64,000 nucleotides of DNA, from positions 494,001 through 558,000 of the forward strand of contig NC_092572.1 in NCBI RefSeq assembly GCF_037975245.1, in the 5' to 3' direction. A program made the translations under genes and the position numbers. Below are positions 25,401 to 56,489 of the stretch, piece by piece; the stretch's first letter is position 1, and each line of letters opens with the position of its first letter. Under the pieces are notes generated by a model that did no database searches, had not been told where the DNA came from, and was given only the letters and a program-made list of their open reading frames with translations. The stretch is from Apostichopus japonicus (taxonomy: Eukaryota; Echinodermata; Holothuroidea; Aspidochirotida; Stichopodidae).

Positions 25401-28400
25401 TTTTAACCGGCCCTGCTTCAAAGTTGTTCGGTGGAATTTTTTCTTTTCATTCCAACGAACCAACGGTAAATTAAATAAAAATTGACAAAGAAACGCTTAG
25501 TAATACTTTATTATTTCTTCCAAATGTTGACAACTATTCAAAGTAAACTAATCCTCCGTGGAACAGAACCTCTACAACTGAAAAATAAAGTCGGGGAAAG
25601 AAACACTGAATAGAAACCCAATTAACAAAAAAAATTCTATGCCATCAAACACTTTACCTTCGTCCCCTTCGCTGCAAAGTGAATATCACCTCTTAAACTA
25701 TGATGTAAGAAACGGCTGTTTTAAACATCTCACTAACTCTTTCGGCGACTTTAATCCCTATTCATTGAGCACAATAGCATTTCCTGCGTATAAACTCGTA
25801 GAGGGATTATACGCGGTGTCTACGCGGCCTCTACGCGGCAATTTCTTTGTCAACGAGTTTATACGCGAGTGTACGTGTTTATACGTGTTTATACGATTCT
25901 GTGCGCGTACACATGTCCAGTTATACGTGAGCGGTACTGTATTTATCCAATGTTTGTCTTGAAGTGCAGGAGGGAATAGTTATTTATCCAATGTTTGTCT
26001 TGAAGTGCGTGCAGGAGGGTATATAGTTATTTATCCAATGTTTGTCTCGAAGTGCAGGAGGGTATATAGTTATTTATCCAATGTTGGTCTTGAAGTGCAG
26101 GAGGGTATATAGTTATTTATCCAATGTTGGTCTTGAAGTGCAGGAGGGTATATAGTTATTTATCCAATGTTTGTCTTGAAGTGCAGGAGGGTATATAGTT
26201 ATTTATCCAATGTTTGTCTTAAAGTGCAGGAGGGTATATAGTTATTTATCCAATGTTGGTCTTGAAGTGCAGGAGGGTATCAATTGCTATAAGGTACATG
26301 TACATTCATATTTAATCACCAATTTGAATTGCTACATTTGTCTCTTCAGGAGTGTCATTGGCTTAACTCTTTGCTGTGTCATGTACGTCAATCACTGCAT
26401 AATCTAGAGGTTAATATCCTGGGGGGTCAGGAGGCAATGCCTGAGGATGTTCTTATGATAGCCAAGGCCCTACAGGAGGATGCTGTGCCATCTTTATGGG
26501 TCCATCCTAACAGACTACCCTGTGGCCACTCTATTGTCTCGTGGACCCTTGGTAAGATTCAATTCTCTTGAAACTAACCATTAAATATACTGGAAAACCT
26601 TAATAGAATATAAATAGAATTGTAATGTTTTTGTGACAATGCTTGTGTCATTTTCCAATATTTTTTTATTCAATAGTGTTATTTTTCTAAAGCTTCAGGG
26701 TTAGATAAAAGGGGTGGGGGCTGGCTGGGAAGTGGAATCATAATGTTAGTCGACTATACTGACCACAACTCCAATATGAATTGGTTTGCGCATTCTCATG
26801 ATAAGAAGGAAGAATTGGAATAATAAAAATGAGAAACATTCTACATTGATACCTTTGATAATACTGTCATCCTAACTTACATGTTGATAAACTTCAGAGG
26901 TCTCCAACCTTGCATATACATTGTCCAGAATCAAGTAACATGATATTTCTCTTGTGCTCTCATAACTCCAGATCTGAAGAAACGTTACAACCAAATGAGA
27001 AAGTGGATCAAAGAAGGCAAAGTACCAGGATCATCTCAGGATCCTCGACGCCCATTGGACCCCCATGGCCACCTCTCTTCACTCTGGCTGGGTGGATTAG
27101 TTAATCCTGGGGCTTGCATTACAGCTCTAAGACTTGAAAAAGCTGTGTTGGAGAAGTGCCTTCTGAGTGAGGTAATTAACCAATCTAGCTTTGTTAGGTG
27201 AAGAGTAACTTCTGAAATCATTAGATCAGCTTGTTGTCTTTCATTTATATTAATTTTACATTTTCTATCAGATTTAACAAATTAAGCAGTAAACTTTTGT
27301 ATACCAAAATGTTAGAGCCGCTGGTAACTGACTGTTATTATTATCAGTTAATGTAAAGGCACAGTATTGATATCTTGACCTATTTTTTATCCGTTTGGTC
27401 ACAAAATGTGCAGAATAATAATATACTTAGTTTACAGGTTAATTGGTGGTCATATTCACCATTAGTACAGTGTATGCAAAATCTACCTCTTGTATGCCAA
27501 ATTATGTGTCAATTTATACATCAGAGTATCTCTGTCTAGCTTGGTGAGGATAATCCCTTTGTTCCATATGTTATTATAGATTAGGGAATCTAATCTAATT
27601 ACAATTGTGCAAGTAACCAATAGCATCTGGCATTCCCTGAACTATGATAATGCAAGTAATAATAGCATCTGCAATTCCCTGTAAGTGTGAGTTTATTGGC
27701 AAATGTATATGAGAGTGTAATCAGACTAGAAATCCCTTTTGACAGTTACATTAATTAAAATTTCCAATTATTACTGTCAACATAGCAAGAAGTGTGTCAA
27801 GTTGTAGGACATATTGGATTAAGTTTTGCTGTAGGTCAAAGCTGTGACTGTGTGTGTGATCTGGTCACAACTTAAGTTATGACAAGTTGGAGGTTTTCTT
27901 TAATTCACTTATTCTCTTGTTTGCTATTTTGTGTTCAGATTGGTCTTGTCTGTGAGGTGCCAGCAGAAGGGTCACTGACTGATGCAGTCAGTCATGAAGG
28001 TGGTATTTACATAACTGATGTCTTCATGAATGGTGCATCATGGGATGTAGAGAAGGGAGCCCTCACTAAAGCAGGGTATGTACTACACAGTATTAAAGTA
28101 TTCCCCTCAGTTTTCTTAGTCAACATTTGCTTGATCTTTTCTGATAATGTCATGAAGTCAGCAGAACTGTATCTGAGTCATAGTGCACTAAGTAATGGTA
28201 ATAGGCACATGACACAAGGTCTCTCTTACCTTGATTGATGCTAGTCATATTGCCAAACAAGTTGGGAAGATAAACTAATAGTTATATTACTGGTAATAAT
28301 CAAGATGATGCTGAAATTTCATTATGACTTCTAATGTTTCTTGTTTAATATCTTTCAGAGATGGGTTTCAGCTGATTCCTTTGCTATATATTTATCCAGT

Positions 28401-31089
28401 CCTTAAAAACCAGAGGTCAATTTCACCATTAGAGGGAGAGGAACCAAGGCAAGATGATAAATCTAGTGATGGAGATAACTTGCCATCTGGCATGGAGATG
28501 TACTGCTGTCCTGTCTTCATAAACAGTTATAGACAAGTCTGTTGTTTTACAGTAGACCTACCATGCCCCCATCCTGCCTCTCAGTGGGAGATTCAGAGAA
28601 CATCCATCGTACTAGATCCAGGTAAGCAAGCACTGTTACACATTTAACATCAAGTTGATGAAAGATTGTGATGTCATTTTTGTCAGCTTTGCTTACTATC
28701 TGATACCAGTGAATAGTCTGTGTCTCAGCAGGTGGTAAGCATCTATGTTATTGTATCTTCTAGTTTTAAGTATGCACTGGAAAAGACAGATACAATGATT
28801 CATGATATCAGCTGATAGATGCAATGTAGATAGCTTACTTATCTCACAGGACAAACAAACCTACCAATTAATTGGTATAATCAACATAAACATTTCTTCA
28901 TCTCTCCAGGTTTGTCAGAGCATGGCCCAAGGAAATGGCCAAAACCAGCAGCTCGTACTACAGAAGCTAAATCACCAAAAGTACATCAACTGCGTGACTC
29001 ATCATCCCCACTGCCTGTTCCACCTTTGGAACAAACAAGAGACCGGGGGGACCAGTCAGATCAACCACCTCCTTCAAGACAGTCCAGGCGGTCTGCTCTT
29101 GGTGTCATTCATGAAGGGTTAACAAGGGATACTCCACAGCAAGACAGTGAGACACCATCAAGGGCAGGGTCAGCTCACTCTAAATCTCAGGGGTCTAAGA
29201 GGTCTTCCTCCCAACAGTCTAAGCCACCTGGTCAGGATCTTGGAGTTATGGATGAAGTCAGTGATGAGACTGGGGAGGAGATCAAACCAGATGAGTTTGA
29301 AGCTATTCTCACCAGCAGAACATTAAATCTAGGGAAGGAGCGACATACTACTTCACTCTTTGACTACAGATCTCCTGACAAAAAGGAATCAGAGAACAAA
29401 AATCAGAATGCTAGTGAAGAAGTGGAAGTTAACATCAGGGAAAAAGAAGACATAAGTAAGATGAAGACAGAGGAAGATGATGCTAAATCTACTGGACAGT
29501 CAGATTCAGAGAGGTATGAAGACGAGGGGAAGGAGGATAGCTCAGCAGATGAATCATACAGATCAGGAAGCAGTCATGATAAACAAGATGAAACAGAGGT
29601 GACAGATGAAGATGACAGGACAGAGGATGAGGACGAGATAGTGTCAAGAGGTGGAAGCAGGGAAGAAGAGGTATTACTCGGAGAAGAAAAGGAAGAGCTG
29701 TTTGATAATCAGAACCAAAATGAAGTACTAAAGAGTGATGACATTGATCAGAGTGAAAAGATAACAACTGTTGAAAAAGATGATTTCTTTGAAACAGCAT
29801 CCAGAAAATCAGCAGAGTCTAACACATCAAGGACTAGTCAAGGAAAGGTTCCCAATCCCGAGAGAAGATCTAATAAATCTAGGAGCAGTGCCGGTAGCAG
29901 GAAGTCTTCTGATAATGTTGAGGTACCAGAAAAGCAAACCTCTCCATACGGTTCCAATGAAAGAGTAAGATCCAAAACTAAGGAAATGATGGTAACTGAC
30001 AAAGAGGAAAATGATGTACAATCATTAAAGAAGCAAGAGTCTTTCCATAGCACCATGTCAGGGACATCTGAGAAAGATAAGGCAAGGAGGGAACAAGGCA
30101 ATTTAGGTAGCTTTAAGAAAGATGCTGTTGAAAGGAAAGGATCCCAGACAAGCTTACGATCTGACCCAGGAATCAAGAGGGCAGGTAGTGGAGGTAGCAG
30201 GTCCTCTAAGCATTCTGTAAGGGAGGAGGGGGTAGATAGGTCAAATATGAGAGGAGGGTCAGCAGCATCAAGAAGATCCAGTAAGAAATCTGTCTCTGCA
30301 TTATCAAACAGAGAAGATGCTATAATGGATAATTATGAGGAAGACAAAGACCAAAGGACAACAGAGGAAGTGGATAATGATTTCATAGATCAAAGAGAAG
30401 GTAACAAATTCACAGAGGAAGATGAGGAGAAGACAGCACGACAACCAAAGAATGATTCCTCTGAAACAGTCGGTGAGGAGAGGTTGATAGAATCACCGAC
30501 CAGTGATGATGGAAACAGAGTTGGCAACAGTGATGCAACGGAAGCTATAGGAACAGATGGCGATCAAAAAGATGATGATAACAATGATGATGATGACAAT
30601 GATGATGACGATGATGATGACGATGATCATGATGATGACGATGACAATGACAATGATGATGATGATGATGACAATAATGATGATGATGGTGATGATGATG
30701 AAGAGGTAACAGAACAAGAACATCAAGCTGGGGAAGAGAGGAAGCACTTTGAAGACAAGTATGGCAATGGCGACAAAGGACAAGACAAGGAAGAAGACAT
30801 TGAAGGAGATCATGGGGAAGAGAAAAATATTCCATTGGAGAAAGAAGCCAAAGAAGAGGATATTATTGAGGATGAAGGAAGCAAAAACAATGAGAAAGAT
30901 GTTACAGCAGTGGAAGACATTGAGGATGGAAGTAACACAGATGTTGCTAAACCACTTCTGGAGAGAATGCTTGACAATGCTGATGATGAAAATGGCAAAC
31001 AAGAGGCAGAAAATGCAAGAGCAAGTTCTCCTGGTGATGATTCAATTGATAAAAAGAGCATATTTGACAAGGATGCACCTGCATATTAG
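7261..31089 (+). CDS. DNHD1: Dynein heavy chain domain-containing protein, DNHD1-like (C-terminal ~1974 aa; 5' part outside window)
   Basis: Eighteen exons: 7261-7412, 7683-7939, 8224-8556, 8735-8885, 9412-9580, 14641-14750, 15488-15730, 16301-16629, 16863-17043, 17821-18030, 18597-18865, 20748-21001, 21314-21599, 26350-26551, 26972-27171, 27939-28075, 28359-28621, 28910-31089. All introns are GT..AG and every phase matches, giving about 1974 codons to the TAG at 31087. Rough residues: 1-250 AAA5-type region, 299-642 AAA6 with the degenerate Walker-B-like step, 643-1249 lid and dynein C-terminal domain, 1250-1974 acidic disordered tail. The usual axonemal signature QNCHL is replaced by IERLHLA, which argues for a divergent, probably non-motor family member. 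Human DNHD1 is needed for sperm flagella (established knowledge). AAA1-4, stalk and tail lie upstream of the window. The dynein family call is firm; DNHD1 orthology is inferred. Confidence 0.8.
7683..7939 (+). CDS. DNHD1: DNHD1-like exon: AAA5 sensor region
   Basis: Acceptor tacttccaacag, donor gtaaga. Residues 51-136. FCVTMATTNNLPKLSSRIAS corresponds to the dynein stretch normally read F(R)FYITTKL.NPHY.PE, and LKEELLDRAFQRVLPHLYKE to the following GLEDQLL..VV..E.P.LE helix. Confidence 0.88.
8224..8556 (+). CDS. DNHD1: DNHD1-like exon: AAA5-AAA6 linker helices
   Basis: Acceptor atcatctccgtag, donor gtaagt; exactly 111 codons, phase 0 at both ends. Residues 137-247. RGAMLYSIGSSLRGIQREYH followed by LSLPFFLWMFDQAV matches the dynein motif (R.A.LFF.I.DL..I..MYQYSL.WF..LF). 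The standard 'MYQYSL' is EYHLSL here. Confidence 0.9.
8735..8885 (+). CDS. DNHD1: DNHD1-like exon: acidic insertion
   Basis: Acceptor tttttatccag, donor gtaatc; phase 0 start, phase 1 end. Residues 248-297. Low-complexity acidic and Ser-rich sequence (HGEDSDDESIHRPSLSAS...) not found in motor dyneins. With the next exon it forms an insert between the AAA5 and AAA6 helices. Assignment rests on phase agreement and context. Confidence 0.7.
8886..9411. other. Intron with pyrimidine-rich tract
   Basis: Non-coding intron. 9050-9155 is almost purely C/T on the plus strand (tcccttccctccatccctc). Nothing else recognised. Confidence 0.6.
9412..9580 (+). CDS. DNHD1: DNHD1-like exon whose 3' end is tandemly amplified
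   Basis: Acceptor tactcctcattag, donor gtaagt at 9581; phase 1 in, phase 2 out. Residues 298-354. The first part is disordered (TQSSPTQEESAPKID). The last part, KQLVDSLTQTVFQNVRQ, joins SLYEEHRLLFATMICLNIQ of the next exon to give the dynein helix that normally reads LT..VY.YT..GLFE.HKLLFSF. The segment from about 9486 through the donor is the founder of the array downstream. Reading past the donor gives TAA at once. Confidence 0.85.
9486..14275. repeat. 141-bp minisatellite made of exon 3' end + 5' splice site, about 33 copies
   Basis: Unit of mostly 141 bp (144 bp where gtagta replaces gta). Each unit holds the last ~95 bp of exon 9412-9580 (from atagaatacaacagcctgtc), the donor (cagacagtaagtctta) and ~45 bp of intron (ctctctactggctttgaatg). 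Nearly every copy keeps GTAAGT; exceptions include 11235 (cagacacaaagtc) and 13080 (cagtaattctt). Variant blocks (ccttgacacagac versus ccttaatacagac) recur in runs, showing multimer amplification. Because 141 is 47 codons, long open frames appear (for example 9644-11203), but they are not in the exon's frame. Confidence 0.95.
14441..14686. repeat. 78-bp triplication of 3' splice site + exon start
   Basis: Three copies of a 78 bp unit, each with a branch/pyrimidine region, the acceptor tatttccag and the first ~47 bp of the next exon (gtctttgtatgaggagcacc). Possible exon starts are 14485, 14563 and 14641. The step is exactly 26 codons and no copy contains a stop, so use of an earlier acceptor would add 26 or 52 residues in frame. 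Confidence 0.9.
14641..14750 (+). CDS. DNHD1: DNHD1-like exon: start of AAA6
   Basis: Third of the three repeated acceptors; donor gtcagt after 14750. Residues 354-390. SLYEEHRLLFATMICLNIQY matches the dynein (L)FE.HKLLFSF..C..I motif. The last acceptor was chosen because it gives the unbroken dynein alignment; 14485 and 14563 are in-frame alternatives. Confidence 0.85.
14751..15487. other. Intron, nothing recognised
   Basis: AT-rich. Open frames on both strands at 14988-15252 do not fit the exon phases (see rejected list). No repeat or RNA gene seen. Confidence 0.5.
15488..15730 (+). CDS. DNHD1: DNHD1-like exon: AAA6
   Basis: Acceptor gttaattttaag, donor gtaggt; phase 1 in and out. Residues 391-471. 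FLPSEQWEDLMAVSVLPG matches the W.....W..L..L..L..F element before AAA6 in dyneins. Confidence 0.88.
15858..16190. repeat. About 59-bp minisatellite, 5-6 copies
   Basis: Unit with ataaaccatatgtgtaccct and gaccttagctggtatgagat, ending ggttggatcatgga. Intronic, does not include a splice site. The rest of the intron to 16300 is unique. Confidence 0.9.
16301..16629 (+). CDS. DNHD1: DNHD1-like exon: AAA6 (LLLRLLRPDR)
   Basis: Acceptor tttgctttaaacag, donor gtaact; phase 1 in, phase 0 out. Residues 472-581. FHQLVLLRLLRPDRFAIAAS matches the highly conserved dynein F..L..(I/L)R..RPDR motif of AAA6. Confidence 0.92.
16863..17043 (+). CDS. DNHD1: DNHD1-like exon: AAA6 P-loop/Walker-B-like region, degenerate
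   Basis: Acceptor ttacttttttacag, donor gtgaga; phase 0 in, phase 1 out. Residues 582-641. SVTLGEGCEAHVTMMIDAMT and GWLVIERLHLA replace the usual SLGQGQGP.A...I..A...G.WV.LQNCHLA, so the position is clear but the QNCHL signature is lost. The 3' end and donor are duplicated immediately downstream. Confidence 0.9.
16986..17330. repeat. Tandem duplication of exon 3' end + donor (two copies)
   Basis: 16986-17146 holds the last 58 bp of the exon, its donor (gggaggtgag) and ~100 bp of intron; 17147-17330 repeats it with few changes and an extra ~20 bp (ctggaggtgttgttgacatt). The second copy carries a complete exon end and the same donor. Read-through of the first donor meets TAA after about 15 codons. 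Confidence 0.9.
17821..18030 (+). CDS. DNHD1: DNHD1-like exon: AAA6 lid region
   Basis: Acceptor aactcttctctgtcag, donor gtatgt; phase 1 in and out. Residues 642-711. SCIWMTSEPSSTIPYFLIQN matches the dynein FRLWLTS.P...FP...LQN motif. Confidence 0.93.
18425..18620. repeat. Decayed duplication of 3' splice site + exon start
   Basis: tttgatctttcccttaccaccagctgtaatgacttcacagaag (18438-18480, broken into shared pieces) resembles the real acceptor and exon start at 18570-18616 (tgatctttcactctcaatac, ccaccagctgtaataacctc). The step is about 136 bp. The upstream copy runs into TAG before the real exon, so it is not an open alternative. Confidence 0.7.
18597..18865 (+). CDS. DNHD1: DNHD1-like exon: post-AAA6 helix (LLVSRQMFGPVG)
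   Basis: Acceptor caataccaccag, donor gtaagt; phase 1 in, phase 0 out. Residues 712-801. VYAVCMIHGLLVSRQMFGPV matches dynein LLFGLCFFHA.VQERR.FGPLGWN. The intron before it (18031-18596) holds the decayed acceptor copy. Confidence 0.93.
18949..20450. repeat. 136-bp tandem repeat, 11 copies
   Basis: Starts near 18949, 19084, 19219, 19355 and so on every 135-136 bp. Marker phrases are gccttgcatgattggacaat, ctcctggagatgttaaacag and ccaatgtcttacattgtaaa. The founder lies just inside the intron, 84 bp after the donor at 18866, so no splice site is copied. Confidence 0.95.
20748..21001 (+). CDS. DNHD1: DNHD1-like exon: dynein C-terminal domain
   Basis: Acceptor gttccacttgcag, donor gtagga; phase 0 in, phase 2 out. 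Residues 802-885. Corresponds to the segment with ...GECNYGGRVTD..D in motor dyneins; here that motif is not preserved. Identity comes from order and phase. Confidence 0.8.
21314..21599 (+). CDS. DNHD1: DNHD1-like exon: C-terminal domain
   Basis: Acceptor acatttctttcag, donor gtaagc; phase 2 in, phase 0 out. Residues 886-981. ends NNEMPQSIGFVLLQ, leading into the next exon's ECHWLNSLLCHVRQSLHNLE as in the dynein E..R.N.LL..I..SL..L segment. Confidence 0.88.
21887..22363. repeat. 43-bp minisatellite, left part (interrupted by a transposon)
   Basis: About 11 copies of gggtatatagttatttatcc + aatgtttgtcttgaagtgcagga. The array resumes at 25940 after the inserted element, with the unit rejoining exactly. 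Confidence 0.95.
22364..25939. mobile_element. 3576-bp DNA transposon, 21-bp perfect TIRs, TA target duplication, non-autonomous
   Basis: Left end 22364-22384 (CAGTACCGCTCACGTATAAC...) is the exact reverse complement of 25919-25939. It is flanked by TA at 22362-22363 and 25940-25941, and deleting the element plus one TA restores the 43 bp repeat unit. Subterminal zones (22384-22560 and 25790-25920) are crowded with tacgcg/ctacgcgg phrases, and a 13 bp inverted pair (tgaatagggatta) lies at 22528 and 25752. No open frame longer than ~107 codons and no transposase motif. TA duplication fits Tc1/mariner or ISL2EU-type elements; family not resolved. Confidence 0.92.
25940..26281. repeat. 43-bp minisatellite, right part
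   Basis: About eight further copies of the unit at 21887-22363, with small variants (ttggtcttgaag, cgtgcaggag). Confidence 0.95.
26350..26551 (+). CDS. DNHD1: DNHD1-like exon: C-terminal domain
   Basis: Acceptor atttgtctcttcag, donor gtaaga; phase 0 in, phase 1 out. Residues 982-1048. LNSLLCHVRQSLHNLEVNIL and VPSLWVHPNRLPCGHSIVSW match the dynein LL..I..SL..L..AI.G and VP..W...SYPSLKPL segments. Confidence 0.92.
26552..26971. other. Intron, nothing recognised
   Basis: Single-copy AT-rich sequence with a short G-rich stretch near 26710. No feature seen. Confidence 0.5.
26972..27171 (+). CDS. DNHD1: DNHD1-like exon: C-terminal domain (WLGGLVNPGA)
   Basis: Acceptor ctctcataactccag, donor gtaatt; phase 1 in, phase 0 out. 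Residues 1049-1115. SSLWLGGLVNPGACITALRL matches the dynein FW..G.F.P..FLTA..Q motif. Confidence 0.93.
27172..27938. other. Intron, nothing recognised
   Basis: Single-copy AT-rich sequence; a short phrase (aatagcatctg) is repeated near 27620 and 27660. No other feature seen. Confidence 0.5.
27939..28075 (+). CDS. DNHD1: DNHD1-like exon: dynein C-terminal beta domain
   Basis: Acceptor gctattttgtgttcag, donor gtatgt; phase 0 in, phase 2 out. Residues 1116-1160. GGIYITDVFMNGASWDVEKG matches dynein GVYVYGLFLEGA.WD...G. Confidence 0.94.
28359..28621 (+). CDS. DNHD1: DNHD1-like exon: end of dynein C-terminal domain
   Basis: Acceptor ttaatatctttcag, donor gtaagc; phase 2 in, phase 1 out. Residues 1161-1248. 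LIPLLYIYPV (motor dyneins: MPVIWLKP) and CPVFINSYR..., ending near the normal C-terminus of dyneins. An acidic insert (EGEEPRQDDKSSDGDN) separates the two. Confidence 0.9.
28910..31089 (+). CDS. DNHD1: DNHD1-like terminal exon: acidic disordered tail
   Basis: Acceptor tcatctctccag, phase 1 in, stop TAG at 31087-31089. Residues 1249-1974, all beyond the point where motor dyneins end. Composition is Glu/Asp/Ser/Lys-rich with SR-like patches (RSNKSRSSAGSRKSS) and an Asp/Asn run of ~45 residues encoded by GAT/GAC repeats. No domain recognised. The single 2180 bp open exon, in phase with the dynein exons, supports that it is real. Function unknown. Confidence 0.88.
30569..30710. repeat. Coding GAT/GAC microsatellite
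   Basis: Interrupted GAT/GAC/AAT triplet repeat encoding a poly-Asp/Asn tract in the last exon of the DNHD1-like gene. Its reverse strand gives spurious Ile- or His-rich open frames. Confidence 0.95.
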
Positions 31090-32042
31090 CTAATACTTTC
31101 AATCCAGTGGTCAGTATTTGTACACAAGTTCTGCTTGTTCATTTTTGCACGTTTCAACTTGATGACAGTTTCTCTGTGATATTAATGCGTCTTATGTATT
31201 TTGGCTCTCTGTGTGTTCATACTGAATCTTGGCATCATAGTCACTGAACTTTAGAAATGAAAGAACCTTCATAACCAAAAATGATTTCATAGTGAATAGA
31301 GGATGCAATTTGAAATTTTATGTACTTCATTATTAAGTTCTCTGTTCTTAAATACTGAGATTTTGTGTTTCTAGACAAACCAAACAATTAGTTTGCAATT
31401 TAGATCACCAAAGGATTGTATTGTCCTTTAATATGTTGACTGCAATAGATACTGCTTAGTATTTTCAGTCCTGTAATGTAATGAACCCAGTAATCTTATG
31501 ATACTGTGTACTGTTTGTTTCAAACCCAACAGAACAATTGGTTTGATTATAGTATTTCATTGCTAATTTAATCTTCTAATAGTGTTTCATATCCAGTCAT
31601 TCAGTCAGTTGCTGTGTAAATAACTTAATATTCAGTCTTTCATATTTTTGAAGTTATCTACTTGGCACCTGTGTTTAATTGAACAATCCATCCAATGTTC
31701 TGACACTAGTATCTCATGATAACTCTTCCACTTACCTTGTCTTCAAACATTCCTTCCAAATTCATAACCTTGATTTATTGTGAACTTGGTAACAAAACGG
31801 ACGTTCCCATTTCCATGAGTTGTTTATGCAATGTACACATCTTTCAGTTATTTTATGGATCAGCTATGAAAGATGAAACGAAAGCTGTCTTCACGGTTAA
31901 AGTTTATTTTACACAACACACATCTATTCCCAGTCGATTCAAGTATGTGCTATTTGAATATGCATGTAAAATGTTAAGCTTCCTATTCCAAGCTATTAAA
32001 CAGTATGACATAAATGATACAAGTAGAAGTAGTTTCCTTGTT

Positions 32043-32048
32043 AATAAA
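32043..32048 (+). promoter_or_regulatory. Candidate polyadenylation signal AATAAA (DNHD1-like gene)
   Basis: AATAAA 954 bases after the TAG, followed by a TG/T-rich stretch (gtgtcatggtcatcatattg). First canonical hexamer downstream that looks well placed; a second AATAAA is at 32665-32670. Confidence 0.5.
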
Positions 32049-32224
32049 ACATGACAATTATTGAAAGTGTCATGGTCATCATATTGTATCACTCATCTTA
32101 TACAAAAATATCAATTTTGGTTTTATTTCTATTACATCTTGCAAACGTAAAATGTCACTGAGTTATCGAAGTGCAACATGTTTTCAAGATTTGACCTGCC
32201 TCTTCTTTTCTTCCCTGTATTTAC

Positions 32225-32350
32225 ACATTAATGCAATTAAGACTAATATTAATGCAATTAAGACTAACTTTAATGCAATTAAGACTAATATTAATGCAAT
32301 TAAGACTCACTATAAGGCGATTAAGACTAACTTTAATGCGATTAGACTAA
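32225..32350. repeat. 21-bp minisatellite, 6 copies
   Basis: Copies of attaatgcaattaagactaa with small changes, between the two convergent genes. Confidence 0.9.
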
Positions 32351-33416
32351 CTTCGCTACAAAGAGGAATACAAATTTATAAAAAATTGAATAGTTGCACA
32401 TCTGTATAATTGCAATGTGGTCTAATAGCTCAAGAAAATGTAACAATGTGATAGAAATGTTTTACAATATGTTATATTTTATTTTAAGTTACGTTATATT
32501 TTATTTGTATAAAGCATTACACTTCTCTGCAGTGAAATGGATGGTATAGTTATTGCTATCATTTGCATTGGTCATTGTCGATTTGGCAAAAAATTTACAC
32601 ATTTGTTTACGTTTTCCATTCTCTGACACCAAACATGAAACATTGCTGATATGTGTGCTGTGTTAATAAACCAAACTGTCACCATCAAACGGCGTTTATG
32701 ATATTTCATTTGTCATTAAATCCCTTCTTGCCGATCTTTGAAGTCATTTTGCCCTCTATCGTTTGCAACTCCCCCATCCCGCCCCCTTTAGTCAAGTAGT
32801 CTTACAATCATCATGTTTGTTTGCTGCTATTTGGAGTATTTATATATATTGATATTCCGTATGATTTGATAGTCAAGCTGTAAAGTTTGGATACGTCAGT
32901 TATATCTACATACTATTATATAAACAGAGAAAAAGTTATGTAAAATATGAAATCATATAAAAGAAACTGAAAATTAAACATTAATTGCCTTGAACATGCC
33001 ATCTTTCCAAGGTAGTTAGCCATTGTGGTACATGCAGCAACAGATAAAACTTATAAAATGGCTCAATTTTAAAAATACGGTCACTCATCCAAAACGCTGT
33101 GGAAAATAGCTTTGGAAAGTTGTAAATACCAACAATTGGAACTTTGTACCTCTTGAAACAGGATGTTGTCATTTTAAGAATCGCATTGTGTCATGCTCAG
33201 GGCAAACGATGAAAGGAAGATCTGCTATGGCGTAAATAATATTATAGTTTTCCCTGTAGTGATGCATGACCACAAAGTATATTAAATCTCATTGGTAGTA
33301 TGATCGATAAGTAATTACATTGAACATCATACAACCCATATATAGAGCAATGGCTAGCTGATGTATGCCCAGAACGTCCCGATGGTTAATACGTGATATA
33401 CATGCAGTGACGCCCG

Positions 33417-33422
33417 TTTAAT
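33417..33422 (-). promoter_or_regulatory. Weak candidate polyadenylation signal ATTAAA (Mesh-like gene)
   Basis: Reads ATTAAA on the minus strand about 250 bases after the stop at 33671. No canonical AATAAA was seen closer. Confidence 0.3.
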
Positions 33423-33670
33423 GCGTAGGTTACTACTCTAACAACATCACTGACACGACTGTCTTCTAACCGTGCGTAACTAAAGTCATGGTCCATGTTG
33501 GACGAGGATACAGTGATAAACCCATAATGGGAGGCATGTGGCGTTCATTGACCATATGTGATGAATGGAGGCATGTGAAGTTCACAGACCATATACACAA
33601 CGTGAATATCGTGCATCATTGTTTTGCAATGACAATCATTTGTAAATAACGGTTGCTTGAGAAATATTGA

Positions 33671-56489
<22,819 letters not shown>

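Larger units (their letters stand above)
31090..33670. other. 3' UTRs and convergent intergenic region
   Basis: Between the stop of the plus-strand gene (31089) and the stop of the minus-strand gene (33671). AT-rich, with candidate polyadenylation signals listed separately and one small repeat at 32225. A ~50 bp phrase (gaggcatgtg, gaccatat) is duplicated at 33530-33600. No third gene recognised. Confidence 0.7.

Noticed and set aside
30493-31002. Ile-rich minus-strand open frame resembling a membrane protein
   Set aside because: Antisense of the GAT/GAC coding repeat in the DNHD1-like last exon.
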